This document shows, piece after piece, positions 19,983 through 30,254 of a stretch of 64,000 bases of DNA. Origin of the DNA: Ectothiorhodosinus mongolicus. GTDB taxonomy: Bacteria; Pseudomonadota; Gammaproteobacteria; Ectothiorhodospirales; Ectothiorhodospiraceae. The stretch lies in contig NZ_CP023018.1 in the NCBI RefSeq assembly GCF_022406875.1, forward strand, positions 1,437,914 through 1,501,913, in the 5' to 3' direction. The notes below the pieces were generated by a model. The model was given only the letters and a program-made list of their open reading frames with translations, searched no databases and was not told the origin of the DNA. Position 1 is the first letter of the stretch, and every line of letters starts with the position of its first letter. The position numbers and the translations under genes were made by a program.

Positions 19983-21430
19983 GCCTTGGTGCATTCCTTG
20001 TAGAGATCGTGATAAGTGCGGGCGCTGAGTTCCCAGTCGAAGCACTGCTTCATGCCGGTAAGCATCAGTTGCTGCCAGGTTGCGGTGTCAGCATAAACCT
20101 TTAATGCACCCTGTATGGTGTTGAGCAGGGCCTTGTCACTGGCGGCATCAAAGACAAAGCCGGTGGCCTTGCCGGCAGCTAAGGTTTCGCTGCTGGTATC
20201 TGTGACCGTATCGGCTAGGCCTCCAGTATGCCGCACCAGCGGCGGCGTGCCATAGCGCAAGCTATAGATTTGATTCAGCCCGCAGGGCTCAAAGCGCGAG
20301 GGCATCAGGAACAGATCACCGCCGGCTTCGATCTGATGCGCCAGCGCCTCGTCATACCCTATTTTCAGGCCCATAGCCTCAGCATGGCGCGCAGCCATGC
20401 CGCGGGCTTGTGTTTCCAGAGCTTTTTCACCACTGCCGAGAATCACCAGCTGTATGCTTTTCTTGGCGAGCAGAGGTTCGCAGGCGCCGAGAATCAGGTC
20501 TACGCCTTTTTGCGCCACCATGCGTCCTACATGCACCAGCAGCGGTTTCTCGGCATCGGGCGTCAGACCAAATGTGGCCTGTAATGCGGCTTTGCACTGC
20601 GCTTTACCCGAGAGATCGTCGGTGCTGTAGCGTGCCGGTAAATGTTTGTCTTTGACGGGATCCCATTGTCGATAATCTACGCCGTTCAAAATGCCGGAAA
20701 GATGCGCCGAGCGCGCATGTAACAGGCCATCCAGACCATGACCAAACTGCGTGGTCTGAATTTCTCGGGCATAGGTAGGGCTGACGGTATTGATGCGATC
20801 AGCAAAGGCCAGCCCGCCTTTGATAAAGCTAATCTGGCCATGAAACTCCAGAGCATCCATGCGCCAAAACTCGGGCGGGAGGATGAGTTCATCGGCGGCG
20901 TGCGGCGCAAAAAGGCCCTGGTAAGCCAGATTATGCACGGTGAAGAGACTGGCTGGCCGAGGGCTGTGTTGGCTTAAAAAAGCCGGCGCGAGGCCTGTCT
21001 GCCAGTCATTACAGTGTAAGACTTCAGGCGCCCAGTCCAAATCTAGGCGATTGAGTGCAAGCTGGACAATGACCCGACAAAACAGCGCGTAACGTAGGTG
21101 GTTGTCTTGCCAATCGCGGCCATCCGAGGCCCGATAAGGATCGCCGGCGCGCTGAAAGTGCAGTGGTGAGTCCACCAAGTAAAGCGGTACCCGAGTTCCT
21201 GGCAGCTGGCCTTCAAGCAGTTCAATATCTTGGTCAAAACCGGCGACCTGAAAGCGGGCAACCGACTTAAGTTTGCCGGCATTGGCTAGACATTGCGGGT
21301 AGGCTGGAAGAATCATGCGCACATCGTTACGCAGTCGTTTGAGCGCCGGTGGCAGACTGCCACACACATCAGCCAAGCCCCCAGTCTTAATCAGCGGATG
21401 TGCTTCGCTAGTCGCGAACAGGACTCTCAT
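19979..21430 (-). CDS. glgA: Glycogen synthase (ADP-glucose)
   Basis: A 483-residue GT5-family enzyme elongating alpha-1,4-glucan from ADP-glucose. The N-terminal signature is SEAHPLIKTGGLADV (KTGGL substrate loop), and the C-terminal donor-site signature is MPSRFEPCGLNQ. Length is standard. It is coupled to ppc downstream. No Shine-Dalgarno precedes the ATG. A TATAAT box lies eight bases upstream, so the message may be leaderless. The other glycogen genes are not in this window. Confidence 0.95.
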   Translation of the reverse strand: MRVLFATSEAHPLIKTGGLADVCGSLPPALKRLRNDVRMILPAYPQCLANAGKLKSVARFQVAGFDQDIELLEGQLPGTRVPLYLVDSPLHFQRAGDPYRASDGRDWQDNHLRYALFCRVIVQLALNRLDLDWAPEVLHCNDWQTGLAPAFLSQHSPRPASLFTVHNLAYQGLFAPHAADELILPPEFWRMDALEFHGQISFIKGGLAFADRINTVSPTYAREIQTTQFGHGLDGLLHARSAHLSGILNGVDYRQWDPVKDKHLPARYSTDDLSGKAQCKAALQATFGLTPDAEKPLLVHVGRMVAQKGVDLILGACEPLLAKKSIQLVILGSGEKALETQARGMAARHAEAMGLKIGYDEALAHQIEAGGDLFLMPSRFEPCGLNQIYSLRYGTPPLVRHTGGLADTVTDTSSETLAAGKATGFVFDAASDKALLNTIQGALKVYADTATWQQLMLTGMKQCFDWELSARTYHDLYKECTKA

Positions 21431-21438
21431 GGGCGAAT

Positions 21439-21444
21439 ATTATA
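21439..21444 (-). promoter_or_regulatory. Candidate -10 box of glgA
   Basis: On the minus strand this reads TATAAT, eight bases before the glgA ATG. The matching -35 position (about 21462-21467) falls within the palindromic repeat 21451-21484, and no good -35 is visible there. The transcript would have almost no leader. Confidence 0.35.
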
Positions 21445-21450
21445 ACAAAA

Positions 21451-21531
21451 ATGGGGTACGACCCCATCTGGGGTCGTACCCCATTCGTCAGTCAAAAAAA
21501 AGGGGTACGACCCCAAAGAGGGTCGTACCCC
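21451..21531. repeat. Two REP-like palindromes (GGGGTACGACCCC family) between glgA and soxX
   Basis: Two adjacent inverted repeats. The first (21451-21484) has perfect 15-base arms, each ATGGGGTACGACCCC or its complement, with loop ATCT. The second (21502-21531) has 12-base arms, GGGGTACGACCC and its complement, with a six-base loop. Each arm is itself a small palindrome, GGGGT-ACG-ACCCC. A short A-run precedes each unit. The core matches the pair at 47149-47223. They may also act as terminators or mRNA stabilisers between the two minus-strand genes. No transposase is nearby. Confidence 0.8.
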
Positions 21532-21545
21532 GTTTAACCCTGTGT

Positions 21546-22247
21546 CTATCGGTTAACCGGAGACTCGGGGTGCAGCAGGTAGGCCATGATGTCAGCCATG
21601 GCTTCTGCGCTCAGCAGGCCGTTGTGGCCCATGCGCGGCATTTCCGTGCAAGGGAAGTAGGCATGCGGGTTGTACATCATTTCATAGACGAAGCGCCGTA
21701 CTTCGAGGCTGTCACCGCGGGTCTTGCCATAGCCCACCAAGCTTGGGCCAAGCGAACCACCGGTGCGGCCTTCACTCATGCTGTGGCAGTTATAGCAGTT
21801 GCCACCGACTTCGCGACGCTCATGGTTATCAACGTTATGGCCGACGCGGAAGCCAAAACCGGACCAGGCCAGTTCGGCACCGCGACGCCAGTCACCCAAT
21901 TCCAGCCCATATTCTGGATACTTCATGCTGGCTCGGGCCTCTGTGACGATCTGCCCAGCCACGTCAGCGGGTGGGCGGTTGCGGTACTCAGAACAGACCA
22001 TGTTGAGATCATCTTGAGTTTGACGTTCCCGCACCGTGGTGCCTTCCTGAGTCGGCTGGTCCAAATTGAACCCGCCTTTCTCAAAGATCAGATGCTCCGC
22101 CAATTCCGCCGCAGACATCTGCGTGTAATAGGCCAGTGCATAGTCTTCTTTCTCCTGAGAGGCGCAGCCTGCGAGGATGACGGCAGCGGATGCCAAGGCA
22201 ACCAGACCGCCAGCCAGGATTTTCTTTTTACCAAACATCATTTTCAT
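21546..22247 (-). CDS. soxX: Sulfur oxidation c-type cytochrome SoxX, probable lipoprotein
   Basis: About 233 residues. A c-type cytochrome of the SoxXA complex, which attaches thiosulfate to the SoxY carrier. The heme motif is CYNCH (151-155) and a likely axial Met is in the TEMPRMGHNG region (203 or 206). The N terminus has a lipobox, AVILAGC with Cys at about 28, suggesting lipid anchoring. The N-terminal part is long for SoxX. GGAG lies just before the ATG at 22247; two in-frame ATGs follow. Gene order is soxA then soxX, 21 bases apart. Confidence 0.88.
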   Translation of the reverse strand: MKMMFGKKKILAGGLVALASAAVILAGCASQEKEDYALAYYTQMSAAELAEHLIFEKGGFNLDQPTQEGTTVRERQTQDDLNMVCSEYRNRPPADVAGQIVTEARASMKYPEYGLELGDWRRGAELAWSGFGFRVGHNVDNHERREVGGNCYNCHSMSEGRTGGSLGPSLVGYGKTRGDSLEVRRFVYEMMYNPHAYFPCTEMPRMGHNGLLSAEAMADIMAYLLHPESPVNR

Positions 22248-22268
22248 ACTCTCCTTTGGCATCCGGTC

Positions 22269-23114
22269 TTAGCGCTTCATGTCGGGCAAAATCGCGGGCT
22301 GACCGCGGGCTGCGTCCGTCCAGAAAGCAATCAGCGCAATCGAGGCATCACTGCCGGCTACGATCTGGCCTTGACGCATCTGCCAGTAACAGCCGCGTAC
22401 GCGGTGCTGGGTGCTGCGTGAGTTCTGATGACCGACGCGGAAGGCGGGCCAAGAAATGGCCTTAGTCCATTCAGCCGGCTGATTGATACTGGGCAGCACC
22501 GAAGCGCGAATACGCTTGCCTTCTTGCTCGTGGCAGGTCTGACAGCTCATGTCCAAAGCGCCAGCGCGGCGATAGAACAACTGCTCACCGGCATCACGCA
22601 TGGCCCGCTCAAGCGGGTGGCTCAAAGAAGGATTCCAAGGCAAGCCATTGGATTGGAAGGTGATATAGCTTTGCAGCTTCATGTGATCGGAGTTCGACCC
22701 ATGACGCTGGCGTACTGCCGGATCATCAGCAGCAAAGCCTTGAATGGTGATCATGCAGTGCACCAATCGTGATTCCAAATCCATCACCCGACCGGTGTCG
22801 GCAAAAAACCGCGGCATTTCCACATAAGCGCCTTCTAGCACACCCGGACCCTTACCAAAGTCACAAGTTTCTAGCGAGACATTATTCGGACCGCGCTCGG
22901 CATAAAAAAGCTCACGCCCGTCTTCAACGGTCCAGAGATTCGGGTTGTCCTCCATCATCATCAGGTTCTGCTCACTTTGCGTGAGGTAAACTGAATCAGG
23001 CAGAGTGTTAATGACATGACGCAGCACGTCGGCGGGATTTTCGCGCATATCCGCATGGGCCGGCATGCCGACTGCAAGGGCTAGGGGCAGCGCGAACAGG
23101 GCTTTCTTAAGCAT
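22269..23114 (-). CDS. soxA: Sulfur oxidation c-type cytochrome SoxA, single CxxCH heme
   Basis: A 281-residue SoxA with a signal peptide ending ...GMPAHA (about residue 21). Only one heme motif is present, CQTCH (191-195). The N-terminal position of diheme SoxA holds C84 and C120 without CxxCH, perhaps a disulfide. The active-site cysteine that ligates the heme and carries persulfide is C242 in RGCYWQMR. GGAGG lies seven bases before the ATG at 23114. It works with SoxX in thiosulfate oxidation. No soxY, soxZ or soxB is in the window. Confidence 0.92.
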   Translation of the reverse strand: MLKKALFALPLALAVGMPAHADMRENPADVLRHVINTLPDSVYLTQSEQNLMMMEDNPNLWTVEDGRELFYAERGPNNVSLETCDFGKGPGVLEGAYVEMPRFFADTGRVMDLESRLVHCMITIQGFAADDPAVRQRHGSNSDHMKLQSYITFQSNGLPWNPSLSHPLERAMRDAGEQLFYRRAGALDMSCQTCHEQEGKRIRASVLPSINQPAEWTKAISWPAFRVGHQNSRSTQHRVRGCYWQMRQGQIVAGSDASIALIAFWTDAARGQPAILPDMKR

Positions 23115-23197
23115 GGAATCCTCCAAGTGTTCACTAACAGAGCCGATGGCGGTGTCCCCCGCCTCGAGTGTCATCTGATTTTTTGCGAATCCGCAAT

Positions 23198-23239
23198 TTG
23201 ACACCGTCATAGACTGATCAAGACCCATAAGCTTGTCAA
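23198..23239. promoter_or_regulatory. Divergent -35-like boxes between soxA and pgi
   Basis: A perfect TTGACA lies at 23198-23203 on the plus strand and another at 23234-23239 on the minus strand, facing each other as an inverted pair. The corresponding -10 boxes are weak. They could be overlapping divergent promoters for pgi and soxA, or a palindromic regulator site. The rest of the 239-base gap is AT-rich with no open frame of note. Confidence 0.3.
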
Positions 23240-23353
23240 GGAATAATTACATAACAGAAAGTTCTAATGTTCCGACTAAACCCGTGATGCTTTCTCACGG
23301 CCGCAGGCTCGGGTATCTTTTGCTTCCATAATGCTAAAACCAAATCACTACGC

Positions 23354-25009
23354 ATGATGTCCATAACACCCGCCGCCAGTCCGGCATGGCAGGCACTGCA
23401 GACTCATGCCAAGACCATGCACCAAATAACGCTGCAAGACCTATTTGCCCATGACGAGCAGCGCTTTGACCGCTTTAGTCTGAGCCTTAATGGGCTTTTG
23501 TTGGATTACTCCAAGAACCGAATCACGGATGAGACGCTGCAGCTGCTGCTGAATTTGGCCGAGGCCACTCAGCTACCGCAGATGCGCGAGGCATTGTTCA
23601 CGGGCGAGGCGGTGAACCTCACGGAGGGGCGGGCCGCTTTGCATACTGCGCTGCGAGATCCGCGGCGAGACGGGGCGGTTGGAGGGGATATGACGATTCT
23701 GCCGCAGATTCATGCGGTCTTGGATCAGATGCAGGATTGTGTGCAACGCATTCGTGAGGGTGACTGGAAGGGATTTACCGACGAGCCCATCACCGACGTG
23801 GTTAACATTGGTATCGGCGGCTCGGATTTGGGGCCCTTGATGGTGTGTGAGGCTTTGCGCCCCTACGCGCATCCGCGCCTGCGCATGCATTTTGTCTCGA
23901 ACATCGATGCCGCCCACCTGCTTCAGGCTTTGGCGGGGCTAAAGCCGCAGACCACGCTGTTTATTATTGCGTCTAAGACCTTCACCACCCAAGAAACCCT
24001 GACCAATGCCCACAGCGCGCGGCGCTGGTTCCTCGAACAAGGCGGGCAGGAAGAAGATATCGCCAAGCATTTTGTGGCCATCTCCACCAACCCCCGCGCC
24101 GTCAGTGAGTTCGGTATCGATCCGGCCAATCGCTTTGGCTTTTGGGATTGGGTCGGCGGCCGCTATTCCCTATGGTCTGCCATTGGCCTGTCGATAGCCA
24201 TCAGCGTGGGTATGGATCGCTTTCGCGAGTTACTGGCGGGCGCGCATGCCATGGACCAGCATTTTCGCAAGGCACCTTTGGCCCGCAATATGCCGGTGAT
24301 TCTGGGTCTGCTCGGCGTTTGGTATCACAACTTCCTCGGTGCGACCGCACACGCCGTGCTGCCCTATGATCAGCCATTGCACCGACTGCCGGCATATTTG
24401 CAGCAGCTGGACATGGAGAGCAATGGCAAGTCAGTAGATCGCCAAGGGCGGGCTGTGCATTACTCCACGGGTCCCATTATCTTTGGCGAGCCCGGTACCA
24501 ACGGCCAACATGCTTTTTATCAGTTGATCCACCAGGGCTCGCATCTGATTCCCTGTGATTTTCTCGCGCCTTGTCAGTCTCATTATCCGCTGGGCGAGCA
24601 TCACGAGATGCTGCTGGCCAATATGTTGGCTCAGGCTGAGGCGCTGATGCAGGGCAAGACCCAAGAGCAAGTGGCGCATGAGATGCAAGAGGCCGGGCAT
24701 AGCCCAGCAGAAATCGCCGCCTTGGCGCCGCATCGGGTGTTCGCCGGTAATCGTCCCAGCAACACCCTGCTGTTCCCCAAGCTCGATCCCAAAACGCTGG
24801 GCATGTTGTTGGCACTTTATGAACACAAGGTTTTTGTGCAGGGCGTCATTTGGAACATCAATTCCTTTGATCAATGGGGGGTTGAGCTCGGCAAGCAGCT
24901 GGCCCGGCAGGTGCTCAAGGATCTCCGTCAAGACGCGCCGCCAAGCCCGCACGATGCCTCAACTCAGGCTTTGATCCAAACGGTCAGACGTTACCGACAG
25001 AGTTCATAG
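23354..25009 (+). CDS. pgi: Glucose-6-phosphate isomerase
   Basis: A 551-residue enzyme interconverting glucose-6-phosphate and fructose-6-phosphate. Signatures are [12 protein letters not shown] (phosphate binding), [13 protein letters not shown], the PGI motif in [19 protein letters not shown], the catalytic Glu in DMESNGKS, and the C-terminal [12 protein letters not shown]. Length is normal. It is divergent from soxA and overlaps the convergent transporter gene by six bases. Together with fbp it points to gluconeogenesis or autotrophic sugar-phosphate flow. Confidence 0.97.
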   Translation: MMSITPAASPAWQALQTHAKTMHQITLQDLFAHDEQRFDRFSLSLNGLLLDYSKNRITDETLQLLLNLAEATQLPQMREALFTGEAVNLTEGRAALHTALRDPRRDGAVGGDMTILPQIHAVLDQMQDCVQRIREGDWKGFTDEPITDVVNIGIGGSDLGPLMVCEALRPYAHPRLRMHFVSNIDAAHLLQALAGLKPQTTLFIIASKTFTTQETLTNAHSARRWFLEQGGQEEDIAKHFVAISTNPRAVSEFGIDPANRFGFWDWVGGRYSLWSAIGLSIAISVGMDRFRELLAGAHAMDQHFRKAPLARNMPVILGLLGVWYHNFLGATAHAVLPYDQPLHRLPAYLQQLDMESNGKSVDRQGRAVHYSTGPIIFGEPGTNGQHAFYQLIHQGSHLIPCDFLAPCQSHYPLGEHHEMLLANMLAQAEALMQGKTQEQVAHEMQEAGHSPAEIAALAPHRVFAGNRPSNTLLFPKLDPKTLGMLLALYEHKVFVQGVIWNINSFDQWGVELGKQLARQVLKDLRQDAPPSPHDASTQALIQTVRRYRQSS

Positions 25010-26497
25010 CCAGGCATTAAACGCCGGTAAAAACAGCAGGGCCACCAAGGTGATCAGCGCCAAGGCGATCAGGCTTAAGCGCCAGCCGGCGTTCACCATA
25101 TCCGGCACCTGCAGTCGCTCGCTACTAAAGACAATCGCGTTGGGCGGCGTGGCTACCGGCAGCATAAAAGCGCATGAAGCGGCCAAGGCCACTGGCGCCG
25201 CCAAAAGCAAAGGCTCAATCCCGAGGCTTATTGCCAACGAGGCGGCCAGCGGCAGCAGGGTGGCCGCGGTGGCGGTATTGCTGGTGACATGGCTGAGCAG
25301 CATGGCGGTGAACGCCGTTAAGGCCATCAGTAGGCCCACGGGCCAGTTGCTTAATTGCGACAGCGCCGCCGCTAGATGATCCGAAAGGCCGCTTTGGCCG
25401 ATGGCGGTGCCTAGGCTTAAGCCCCCACCCACCAGAACCAATACCCCCCAGGGCAGCTGACGCGTGGTTTCCCAGTCCATCAGGAATTGATGGCGCTGTA
25501 AGTTGGCGGGGATCACAAACAGCAGCAAGGCCCCCATCAGCGCTATGCCGGCATCGCTGATGGCTATCCCGGGTAAAAGGCCCTCTAGCCAGGGCCGCAA
25601 TACCCAAGCCAATGCCACCAACACAAATACCACGGCGACGCGCTTTTCTTGCATGCGCATGGAGCCCAGTTGCTCGCGTTGTTGAGCCAGCAGGGCATCA
25701 ATACCCAGCATCGGCTCGCGCGAGATCTGGAAGGTCCAGCGACATAGGGTGTACCAAGTGCACACCAGTAGAATGGTGGCCAGTGGTACGCCCAGCAACA
25801 TCCACTGGGCGAAGCCAATCTGCAAGTCGAACTGATCGCCCATGTAAGCCGCCAGTAAGGCATTCGGTGGTGTGCCGATCAGCGTCGCCATGCCGCCAAT
25901 ATTGGCGCCAAAAGCAATGCCCAATAGCAGCGCCACGCCCATTTGGCGTATTTCTTCGGGGGACAGTCCGCGTTCATCCAGCAGCGTCAATACCGATATG
26001 CCAATGGGCAACATCAACGCCGCTGTGGCGGTGTTGCTCACCCACATGCTGAGTCCCGCGGTGGCGAGAATAAAGCCGCCTACCAAATGATCGAGGCGCT
26101 TGCCGGCTAAGCCAAGAATAAACAGCGCGATGCGTCGATGCAGGCCCCAGCGCTGAATGGTGAGCGCGATAATGAAACCGCCCAAAAACAGAAAAATCAG
26201 CGGGTTAGCATAAGGCGCTGCCGCTGCCTGAATACTGCTGGCATTCATCAAAGGCAGAAGCACCACAGGCAGCAGGGCCGTGGCAGGGATCGGAATGGCT
26301 TCGGTGACCCACCAAATAGCCATCAGGGCAGTGAGCGCTGCTACTGACCACGCATGCTGATCCATCTCACCCGGCGGGCCCGCCACCAGCATCACAACAA
26401 ACACCAGCGGGCCCAGCACCAACCCAAGTCGGGGCCGCCAAAGACCAGTAGCGGGAGGGTCGGAGCTTTTGGGGGGTAGGTCAATGTCTTGAGCCAT
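25004..26497 (-). CDS. DASS/SLC13-family sodium-coupled anion transporter
   Basis: A 497-residue inner-membrane protein with about eleven or twelve hydrophobic segments. Both hallmark SNT motifs of the DASS fold are present, one per inverted half: [14 protein letters not shown] and [15 protein letters not shown]. These bind sodium and a carboxylate or sulfate. TWWxTE-like [15 protein letters not shown] is also typical. Substrates in the family are dicarboxylates, citrate or sulfate. The nearby sox genes make sulfate tempting, but motif evidence cannot separate these. Divergent from fbp. Confidence 0.85.
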   Translation of the reverse strand: MAQDIDLPPKSSDPPATGLWRPRLGLVLGPLVFVVMLVAGPPGEMDQHAWSVAALTALMAIWWVTEAIPIPATALLPVVLLPLMNASSIQAAAAPYANPLIFLFLGGFIIALTIQRWGLHRRIALFILGLAGKRLDHLVGGFILATAGLSMWVSNTATAALMLPIGISVLTLLDERGLSPEEIRQMGVALLLGIAFGANIGGMATLIGTPPNALLAAYMGDQFDLQIGFAQWMLLGVPLATILLVCTWYTLCRWTFQISREPMLGIDALLAQQREQLGSMRMQEKRVAVVFVLVALAWVLRPWLEGLLPGIAISDAGIALMGALLLFVIPANLQRHQFLMDWETTRQLPWGVLVLVGGGLSLGTAIGQSGLSDHLAAALSQLSNWPVGLLMALTAFTAMLLSHVTSNTATAATLLPLAASLAISLGIEPLLLAAPVALAASCAFMLPVATPPNAIVFSSERLQVPDMVNAGWRLSLIALALITLVALLFLPAFNAWL

Positions 26498-26561
26498 TGC
26501 CCGCTATTGTAGCCAACCCGCTGGTATGATTGCAGCCGCAAACTATAAAAGAAGAGCCGTT

Positions 26562-27584
26562 ATGCAAGCTTCATATACGATTACCACGCTGAACGAATTC
26601 ATTATCCAGCGTCAGGCGGATTTTCCTTATGCCAAGGGCGAATTGTCGCGGTTGCTGCATCATGTGGGTGTGGCCGCCAAAATCGTCAATAAGAAGATCA
26701 ATAAGGCGGGTTTGGTGGATATTCTGGGCCGCGCTGGCGATATCAATGTGCAGGGTGAGGACGTCCAGAAATTGGACCTGTTCGCCAATCAACACTTCAT
26801 CGATGCCTTGCGGGGCAGCAGCGAATGCTGTGCGATCGCCTCAGAGGAAGATCAAGAGATCACCCTGTTTGAAGATGGCCTGAGTCGTGATGGCAAGTAC
26901 GTGTTTTGCATGGATCCGTTGGATGGCTCCTCCAATATCGACGTCAATGTCTCGGTGGGGACGATTTTCTCTATCTATCGCCGCCTATCTGATCGCGGCG
27001 CACCGGCCGACCTGAGCGATTTCATGCAGCCCGGCTTGGCACAGGTGGCCGCCGGTTACATTATCTACGGCTCGTCGACGATGCTGGTATACAGCACGGG
27101 TAAGGGGGTTAATGGCTTCACCTTGGATCCCAGTATTGGCGAGTTCTGCCTGTCTCATCCCAATATGCAAACGCCGCCTCAAGGCGCGATTTATAGCATT
27201 AATGAGGGCAACTACGCCCACTTTCCGCAGGGCGTGAAACAGTACATGAAGTATTGCCAGGTGGTGGATGCGGCCACGAACCGCCCCTATAGCTCCCGCT
27301 ATATTGGTTCGTTGGTGTCGGATGTACACCGAAATTTGATTAAGGGCGGCATTTTCATGTATCCGCCGACGCAAAAAGCCCCCAGTGGCAAGTTGCGGCT
27401 GCTGTATGAGTGCAACCCTATCGCGTTTATCGCCGAGCAGGCCGGCGGCCTAGCCAGTGATGGCAGCAGTCGCATTCTCGAGCGCCAGCCGCAAAGCTTG
27501 CATGAGCGCGTGCCGTTTTATGTTGGGTCCCACGATATGGTTCAGACGCTTTTGCAGCATCTGGCGGATTATCCCGAGGCTTGA
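26562..27584 (+). CDS. fbp: Class I fructose-1,6-bisphosphatase
   Basis: About 340 residues. It dephosphorylates fructose-1,6-bisphosphate in gluconeogenesis and, in autotrophs, the Calvin cycle. Metal-binding acidic residues lie in the [18 protein letters not shown] block. [12 protein letters not shown]-type and GGIFMYPPT blocks and [13 protein letters not shown] follow. The start is ATG 26562 ([13 protein letters not shown]), with AGAAGAG upstream; an extension to 26526 lacks conservation. It overlaps the convergent queG by 16 bases. Confidence 0.95.
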   Translation: MQASYTITTLNEFIIQRQADFPYAKGELSRLLHHVGVAAKIVNKKINKAGLVDILGRAGDINVQGEDVQKLDLFANQHFIDALRGSSECCAIASEEDQEITLFEDGLSRDGKYVFCMDPLDGSSNIDVNVSVGTIFSIYRRLSDRGAPADLSDFMQPGLAQVAAGYIIYGSSTMLVYSTGKGVNGFTLDPSIGEFCLSHPNMQTPPQGAIYSINEGNYAHFPQGVKQYMKYCQVVDAATNRPYSSRYIGSLVSDVHRNLIKGGIFMYPPTQKAPSGKLRLLYECNPIAFIAEQAGGLASDGSSRILERQPQSLHERVPFYVGSHDMVQTLLQHLADYPEA

Positions 27585-28699
27585 GCCGTCCCAGAATCTG
27601 GTCCCGAACTCGCCCCAGAGTGTGCATCAGCCGAGGCTTCATGGCGCGCTAAAGCCCAGGCGACATGCTCGCGCACCAACTCTGAAGGATGATCTTGGCG
27701 GCTGCGTAAAGCAGCAATCACTGCGGGAGTGCTCGGCGCGTTGCCCAAGGCCACGGCGATATTGCGCAGCCAGCACTCATGGCCAATGCGGCGGATTGCT
27801 GAGCCCTCTGTGCGCTTGAGAAAGGTTGCTTCATCCCAAGCGAACAAATCGATGAGTGCCACGTCATCCAGACCATGACGCGCCTGAAAGCTCGGCTCCA
27901 CGCCGAGCTTGGCGCGACGATTCCAAGGACAGACCAACTGGCAGTCATCACAGCCATAAATGCGGTTACCCATCATCGGCCTCAGGGCCTCGGGGATGCT
28001 GCCGCGGTTTTCAATGGTCAAATAGCTGATGCAGCGGCGCGCATCTAGTTCAAATGGGGCAACAATGGCCTGCGTCGGGCAGATCTCGATACAGGCATTG
28101 CAGGTACCGCAGTGCTCAGTGCCCGCTGGGTCCAGTGGCAGCGGTAGATCGGTAAACAACTCACCGAGAAAAAACCAGGATCCCCACTCACGGCTGAGTA
28201 GGTTGGTGTGCTTGCCAATCCAGCCCAGTCCAGCCTTCTCCGCCAGGGCTTTTTCCAACACCGGGCCGCTGTCGACAAAAGCTCGATAGCCAAAAGGGCC
28301 CACTACGGCCTCAATGCGATCGGCCAGCTGCTGCAGGCGCTGGCGCATCAACTTGTGGTAGTCACGGCCCAGCGCATAGCGGCTGACAAAGGCCAGCTCG
28401 CTATCCTCAATCACCGACCAAGGTTCACGCGCCGCAGTGGGGAAATACTGCATACGCAAGGAGATGATGCGCAGGGTGCCGGGGATGAGCTCTTCGGGCC
28501 GGCTGCGTTTCGTGCCATGGCGTGCCATATACTGCATATCCCCATGCCGCCCTTGATCTAGCCAGTTGAGTAAATGCTGCTCATGCGCGCTTAAATCGGT
28601 ATCGCAAAACCCCACGGCATCAAAGCCCAACTCACGCCCCCATTGGCGGATCTGCTCTGCTAGTGCCTGCATGTCTTGAGTGTTGTGTGCGTGTTGCAT
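27569..28699 (-). CDS. queG: Epoxyqueuosine reductase
   Basis: A 376-residue cobalamin- and Fe-S-dependent enzyme that finishes queuosine in the tRNA wobble position. Two ferredoxin-like clusters are visible, [15 protein letters not shown] and [11 protein letters not shown]. The N-terminal [30 protein letters not shown] region is diagnostic, in shortened form here. The C terminus is a HEAT-like segment with [18 protein letters not shown], followed by a Ser/Gly/Ala tail. It sits divergently beside nnr, as in the E. coli queG-nnr locus. The codons after residue 355 are low complexity. Confidence 0.94.
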   Translation of the reverse strand: MQHAHNTQDMQALAEQIRQWGRELGFDAVGFCDTDLSAHEQHLLNWLDQGRHGDMQYMARHGTKRSRPEELIPGTLRIISLRMQYFPTAAREPWSVIEDSELAFVSRYALGRDYHKLMRQRLQQLADRIEAVVGPFGYRAFVDSGPVLEKALAEKAGLGWIGKHTNLLSREWGSWFFLGELFTDLPLPLDPAGTEHCGTCNACIEICPTQAIVAPFELDARRCISYLTIENRGSIPEALRPMMGNRIYGCDDCQLVCPWNRRAKLGVEPSFQARHGLDDVALIDLFAWDEATFLKRTEGSAIRRIGHECWLRNIAVALGNAPSTPAVIAALRSRQDHPSELVREHVAWALARHEASADAHSGASSGPDSGTAQASG

Positions 28700-28763
28700 G
28701 GCTTACTCAAACGCGATAAATCCAGTAACTTAGTTTGCCGATGAGTTAGGGGATGCGCCAGCT

Positions 28764-30254
28764 GTGATGAATCAATCAGTGCCACTTTACCGGGTTGCGT
28801 CGGTGCGCGCGATCGACGCGTGTTGTATTCAACAGCAGGGGATTTCCGGCTACACCTTAATGCGTCGCGCGGCGGCCGCTGCCTTGCAGAGTTTAAGGGG
28901 GCGCTGGCCGCAGGCGCAGCAAGTGGCGGTGCTTTGTGGTCCGGGCAATAACGGCGGCGACGGTTATGTGTTGGCGCGGCTGGCGGTGCAGCAGGGTTTA
29001 AGCGTGGCCTGCGTGGCCATCACTGACCCCAAAGCGCTGCGGGGTGATGCAGCTCAGGCCTATGCCGACTGGGCCGCCTTAGAACAGGAGCCAGCAGAGC
29101 TGGCGGCGGCGCTTGGGGGTTGTGATGTGGTGATTGATGCCCTACTGGGCACCGGCGTCTCGCGCGCCCCTGAGGGGGTGTTGGGTTCGGCTATTGAGGC
29201 CATCAACGCCTGTGATGCGCCGGTGTTGTCTTTGGATGTGCCCAGTGGCTTGGATGCCGATAGCGGAACCGCGCCAGGTTCGGTGGTGCAGGCAACAGCC
29301 ACGGTCAGTTTTATTGCCCGCAAGTTGGGTCTGTATACGGGCCGAGGTCCGGCGCTCAGCGGTGAGGTGGTTTTGGCGGAGCTAGAGGCGCCGCAGGCTT
29401 GTTTATCAGCGCAGCCGGTGGCTGCTTGGCTAGTGGATGCTCAGGTTTTACAGTTACTCGGCCCACGGCCGCGGGACGCGCACAAGGGTCATCATGGGCA
29501 TGTGCTGGTGGTGGGTGGTGATCAGGGCATGCCCGGCGCCGCCCTTTTAGCCGCTCGCGCTGCCGGACGAGTCGGCGCAGGCTGGGTATCGGTGGCGACC
29601 CATCACAGCCACGCTGCGCTGTTGCCGATGGCGCAGCCAGAAGTCATGTGTCACGGCATTGCCGAGATCACGCAGCTTGAGCCGTTACTTGAGCGGGCGA
29701 CGGTATTGGCCATCGGTCCGGGTTTGGGTCAGCAGGACTGGGGTCAGCAGCTGTTAAAAAGGCTACTTAAGTGGCCGGGTCCAAAGATCATCGATGCCGA
29801 TGGGCTCAACGGGCTGGCGCAAGCCCCGCAGCATCGTGATGATTGGATATTAACGCCGCATCCCGGCGAGGCAGCCCGGCTCCTCGATTGTGATATTGCC
29901 ACTGTGGAGGCCGATCGTGTCGCGGCAGCGCGAGGTATTCAACAGCGCTACGGCGGGATCTGCATACTCAAAGGCGCGGGCAGCATTATTTGCGATGCGC
30001 AACAGGTATTTATCTGTGGCGGGGGCAATCCGGGCATGGCCAGTGGCGGCATGGGCGATGTGCTCACCGGCGTGCTGGCGGGGGTGTTGGCGCAACATTT
30101 ACCGAAAAAAGGCGAGGCTTTACAGGCCGCGGTTTTGGGGGTTTGTGCGCATGCGGCGGCGGCCGATCAAGCCGCGGCGGATACGGGTGAGCGTGGTCTT
30201 CTGGCGTCCGATGTAATCGCTGCTTTGCGCAGAGTGATGAATCCATGCAAGTGA
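28764..30254 (+). CDS. nnr: Bifunctional NAD(P)H-hydrate epimerase / ADP-dependent NAD(P)H-hydrate dehydratase
   Basis: A 496-residue metabolite repair enzyme. The N-terminal YjeF_N Rossmann domain (about 1-215) carries CGPGNNGGDGYVLARL and DALLGTG. The C-terminal ribokinase-like domain (about 230-490) carries HKGHHGHVLVVGGD, IDADGLNGL, TPHPGEAARLL and the catalytic GNPGMASGGMGDVLTG. It epimerises and dehydrates damaged NAD(P)HX. Start is GTG 28764 or ATG 28767. First gene of the long superoperon, overlapping tsaE by ten bases. Confidence 0.95.
   Translation: MMNQSVPLYRVASVRAIDACCIQQQGISGYTLMRRAAAAALQSLRGRWPQAQQVAVLCGPGNNGGDGYVLARLAVQQGLSVACVAITDPKALRGDAAQAYADWAALEQEPAELAAALGGCDVVIDALLGTGVSRAPEGVLGSAIEAINACDAPVLSLDVPSGLDADSGTAPGSVVQATATVSFIARKLGLYTGRGPALSGEVVLAELEAPQACLSAQPVAAWLVDAQVLQLLGPRPRDAHKGHHGHVLVVGGDQGMPGAALLAARAAGRVGAGWVSVATHHSHAALLPMAQPEVMCHGIAEITQLEPLLERATVLAIGPGLGQQDWGQQLLKRLLKWPGPKIIDADGLNGLAQAPQHRDDWILTPHPGEAARLLDCDIATVEADRVAAARGIQQRYGGICILKGAGSIICDAQQVFICGGGNPGMASGGMGDVLTGVLAGVLAQHLPKKGEALQAAVLGVCAHAAAADQAAADTGERGLLASDVIAALRRVMNPCK

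Noticed and set aside
21315-22421. 368-codon plus-strand open frame across the soxX region
   Set aside because: It is antisense to soxX and the end of soxA, whose heme motifs and ribosome sites are clear. The translation has no recognisable family.
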